Positions 28,603 through 30,923 of a stretch of DNA of 30,923 nt are shown here, piece after piece. The stretch lies in assembly GCA_029378245.1 (NCBI GenBank), contig JARKIF010000307.1, forward strand, positions 1 through 30,923, written 5' to 3'. Below the pieces are notes generated by a model that was not told the origin of the DNA, made no database searches, and was given only the letters and a program-made list of their open reading frames with translations. The position numbers and the translations under genes are program-made. Every line of letters starts with the position of its first letter. Position 1 is the first letter of the stretch. This stretch comes from Roridomyces roridus. Lineage: Eukaryota; Basidiomycota; Agaricomycetes; Agaricales; Mycenaceae.

Positions 28603-30084
28603 TCACACCTCTGACCCCACACCCTCCTCGTACCCCGGCGGCAGCTCATCTGAAAGCCCAAGCGCCCACGGAGACATCATCTCAGCCTCCAACTGGCGAA
28701 TGCGCGCCTCGTAAGTAGCGTTTTGTTCTCGCAGTTGCGCAACTGTCTCCGACTCTCCCTGTGATCCGCGTCCCGTGCCAAATCGTACCAAGGTTCTCGG
28801 AGCATGAACCTGAGTAGACTGGCTTTGAATATGCGCAATCTTCTCTTGAGCAGCGCGCAGTTCGTTTTGGAGATACGCACGCCGGGCTTTGGTGCGGTCC
28901 TCCACGGCTTCCCGGCCGGCTACGGGGGCGATGTCGGGATACAGGATAGGGTACGGATGCAGGGCCTCGGCGGCGAGAGTAGTGTCGTCGTCTTGCAATT
29001 GTTCGAAAAGGTCAACGCGTTTATCCGCCGCGGCATCTCTGCTGTGCGTCCGTCTGCGCCGGTATCCCAGGAGGAGACCCAAGGTGAGCAATAAAATTGA
29101 GACGATCCCCACCGCGATTGCGGCGATGGCTCCCGTTTGCAGTTTGTGTCCACCAGAAGCGGGCGTGATCGAGGAGCTAGGTCCCGCTGTTTCGTCACGG
29201 TGGAATAAATGATGCTCGAGGCTGAGCTGGGAGTCGAAGAAGCGGACATGAGCGCCAAGCGGGTCGCAGCTTGGGTGTCAAAGGTTGTTGGCTAAATTGA
29301 CTCGAAGTCAGTGGAAAATGGCACGATTGAGAATAATCAATCAGTGACGGACAGTGGGTGTAGCTGAAACCATGGCAAAGATCCAGTTTGGCGGTGCTGC
29401 TTTTCCTGCTAAGTAGTGGAGAACTTGCGAGTCAGAAGAGGATATATTTGAGGTATGGACATTGGAACTGACATGGCAATGGCGACGGGAAGTTTCTCAA
29501 GTTCAAAGTCAGCGCGTTCGATGCTCAGCCCATTAGTATGTAGACCTCACGGGCTGGCATTGATCCCGCACTCGAAGGTCTGACGTACGAAGTCCAACTT
29601 GAACTTGCTGTTAGCTGACATCGGGGCAAGTTTCGGAACTCACTTGAGAGATGGAGTGCCTTCACAAACACGACACGCATTATCCAAAAAAAACTGGGCG
29701 CTCGAGCAAGAACAATCCGGGTCTATGCTCGAACAGAAGGCGTCGAAGATTATGCACGATTCGATGCCAGAATCATTGTCAACTGAGAATTATTGGAGTG
29801 AGGAGCTGAAAGGCCGGAATGCCTACTTACCATAGCACCGGGACAGAACGCCAGAGGCGTGTTTCGTGCCGGGTGTGGGGCCCGTTCGAATTGCGTGGCA
29901 GTTCCTTGCATGTCCGTGGCGTCAAACTCCTGCTGGGCAGTGAGTCGAGGAACATCCTAAAATGTTGTGAACATACGGTTATCGAAAAACGGACGACAGA
30001 GAAGAGAAGCTGCGCCGTGAGGACCCAGCACAACCAAGGCCTGGGTTGTTGGCAACACAACGTTATATGTGAAAGATGCATCAT
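28603..30084 (-). CDS. Single-pass membrane protein with coiled-coil tail
   Basis: The C-terminal exon is clear: a Ser/Thr/Pro-rich spacer (GPSSSITPASGGHKLQ), a transmembrane helix (TGAIAAIAVGIVSILLLTLG) stopped by YRRRR, then a cytosolic tail with heptad-like stretches (YLQNELRAAQEKIAHIQSQ and QLREQNATYEARIRQLEAEM) ending PPGYEEGVGSEV at 28603. Upstream exons are less certain. 29956-29831 is a clean 42-codon exon (DVPRLTAQQEFDATDM to FCPGAM). A cysteine-rich piece, FCSSIDPDCSCSSAQFFLDN then ACRVCEG, lies near 29680-29760. The start MMHLSHI at 30084, with a hydrophobic stretch (WLCWVLTAQLLFSV), could be a signal peptide. Agaric genomes hold many proteins with a Cys-rich ectodomain, one helix and a charged tail. 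The role is unknown. The join between the 42-codon exon and the Cys-rich piece is not resolved. Confidence 0.5.
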
Positions 30085-30267
30085 CTCATGACACTTCCTT
30101 TTCTCAGGAACGTCGCCGGTTATGCCCAACGGCGAAATTGGTTCAATTGCAAGGTTTCGAAAGACCGAGCGACTACATGTAGCTGACGGCGCATACGATT
30201 ATGCATTAGTCCACGTCGTGCGCTCCTCGCAAAGCGGAAGTGAGCGAGTTGCGGTAGATGATCTCCA

Positions 30268-30288
30268 AGAGATCACCGGATCAGAAAT
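30268..30288 (+). repeat. Left arm of 21-bp inverted repeat
   Basis: Starts AGAGATCACCGG and is the exact reverse complement of 30726-30746. Similarity extends weakly past the perfect core on both sides. Confidence 0.75.
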
Positions 30289-30725
30289 CGAAGTACATCG
30301 GGCGGAAAAGTGAATTAGTGGTGACCCCTCCCCCCCCGCCCTCTTTACATAATTCCATCAATTATCCTTTGGTAGGTTTCACACACATGCCGACCGACGA
30401 TCTTCACTGGCAACCCTTCCAGCAAAGCATTTGAAGAGGCCTCCGAAGGGTATCCAATGTTCCCCTCCAAGAGCTTTTGCATTTGCTCGGCGTCTTCATG
30501 GGTTTGTGATTACCCATTGAGCTGGCTGAACAGAGTGTACTATCAGATTGATGAACACACGCTGAAATAGTAAATTCTCATCAGATCAGTATTTTCCCCC
30601 TGGTCTCTTGCAAGAAACCTTTTGATGACCCCAGACAGGTCTCAGGAGCTGCCCAAGAGGCCTGAAACCCTCTGAAAAAAGTGAAAAGGATGCTCAGACC
30701 CCCCCTCCCTCCTACCCGATCATCA

Positions 30726-30746
30726 ATTTCTGATCCGGTGATCTCT
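30726..30746 (-). repeat. Right arm of 21-bp inverted repeat
   Basis: Reverse complement of 30268-30288; the arms are about 440 bp apart. Confidence 0.75.
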
Positions 30747-30923
30747 GATGATCTCGATCGAAGGATGCAGGGAGGGATGTCGATGCCGGCAAGACCAACA
30801 GAAAGAGGTCGGACGTCGGTAGATTGAAAAGAACAATGAATCGTCAATGATCTTCGTCAGGATTCGGCAATGTCACCAGAAATAATGCCGGCCAGGGACC
30901 TTCGTGATTGCAAGTGATTGCAA

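Larger units (their letters stand above)
30085..30923. other. Right-edge stretch without a recognised gene
   Basis: No convincing coding region. It contains a perfect 21-bp inverted repeat (30268-30288 and 30726-30746), and C-rich homopolymer runs near 30325-30344 and 30700-30712. Confidence 0.45.

Overview
This window looks like an accessory, repeat-laden stretch of a basidiomycete genome, most likely an Agaricomycete (mushroom-forming fungus). The evidence is the short introns of about 45-60 bp with GT-AG ends, an F-box gene of the agaric type, an intron-rich GH3 beta-glucosidase, a tetraspan MARVEL-like membrane protein, and a Ty3 chromovirus with a C-terminal chromodomain. I cannot name the species.

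Layout. 1-500 holds two exons of an unrecognised gene. 1290-1976 (minus) is a frameshifted F-box gene. 2631-3404 is a non-autonomous hAT-type element with a perfect 8-bp target duplication. 4542-7326 (plus) is alpha/beta-hydrolase copy A, cut first by a 5'-truncated LINE tail (4822-5373, A28 tail) and then by a TG...CA element (5466-6565). 8440-18176 (plus) is paralogous copy B, cut by a Ty3/chromovirus (9056-14758) and again by about 2.9 kb of unassigned DNA (about 15016-17921), inside which sits a second hAT-type element (15577-16164). 18456-24056 (minus) is the GH3 beta-glucosidase, whose last exon carries a deleted Ty1/copia element (18982-21442). 24747-25589 (minus) is the MARVEL-like gene, the one clean intact gene. 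27463-28289 (plus) is a small secreted protein gene with a likely GC-AG intron. 28603-30084 (minus) is a single-pass membrane protein gene.

For most insertions the target duplication can be read directly, so the history can be reconstructed: two neighbouring hydrolase paralogues and a beta-glucosidase were each broken by different classes of mobile element. The two LTR retrotransposons show two different priming routes that can be read from sequence: self-priming in the chromovirus and a half-tRNA(iMet) primer in the copia element. Both are inactive: the chromovirus has at least three in-frame TGA codons plus frameshifts, and the copia element lacks recognisable integrase and reverse transcriptase.

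Many breaks are single-base indels, some in homopolymers, and the two LTRs of the chromovirus differ mainly by indels. Either the locus is decaying or the assembly has residual indel errors. I found no convincing new gene system. The most informative features are the transposon structures, the nested insertions, and the unassigned 2.9-kb insert.
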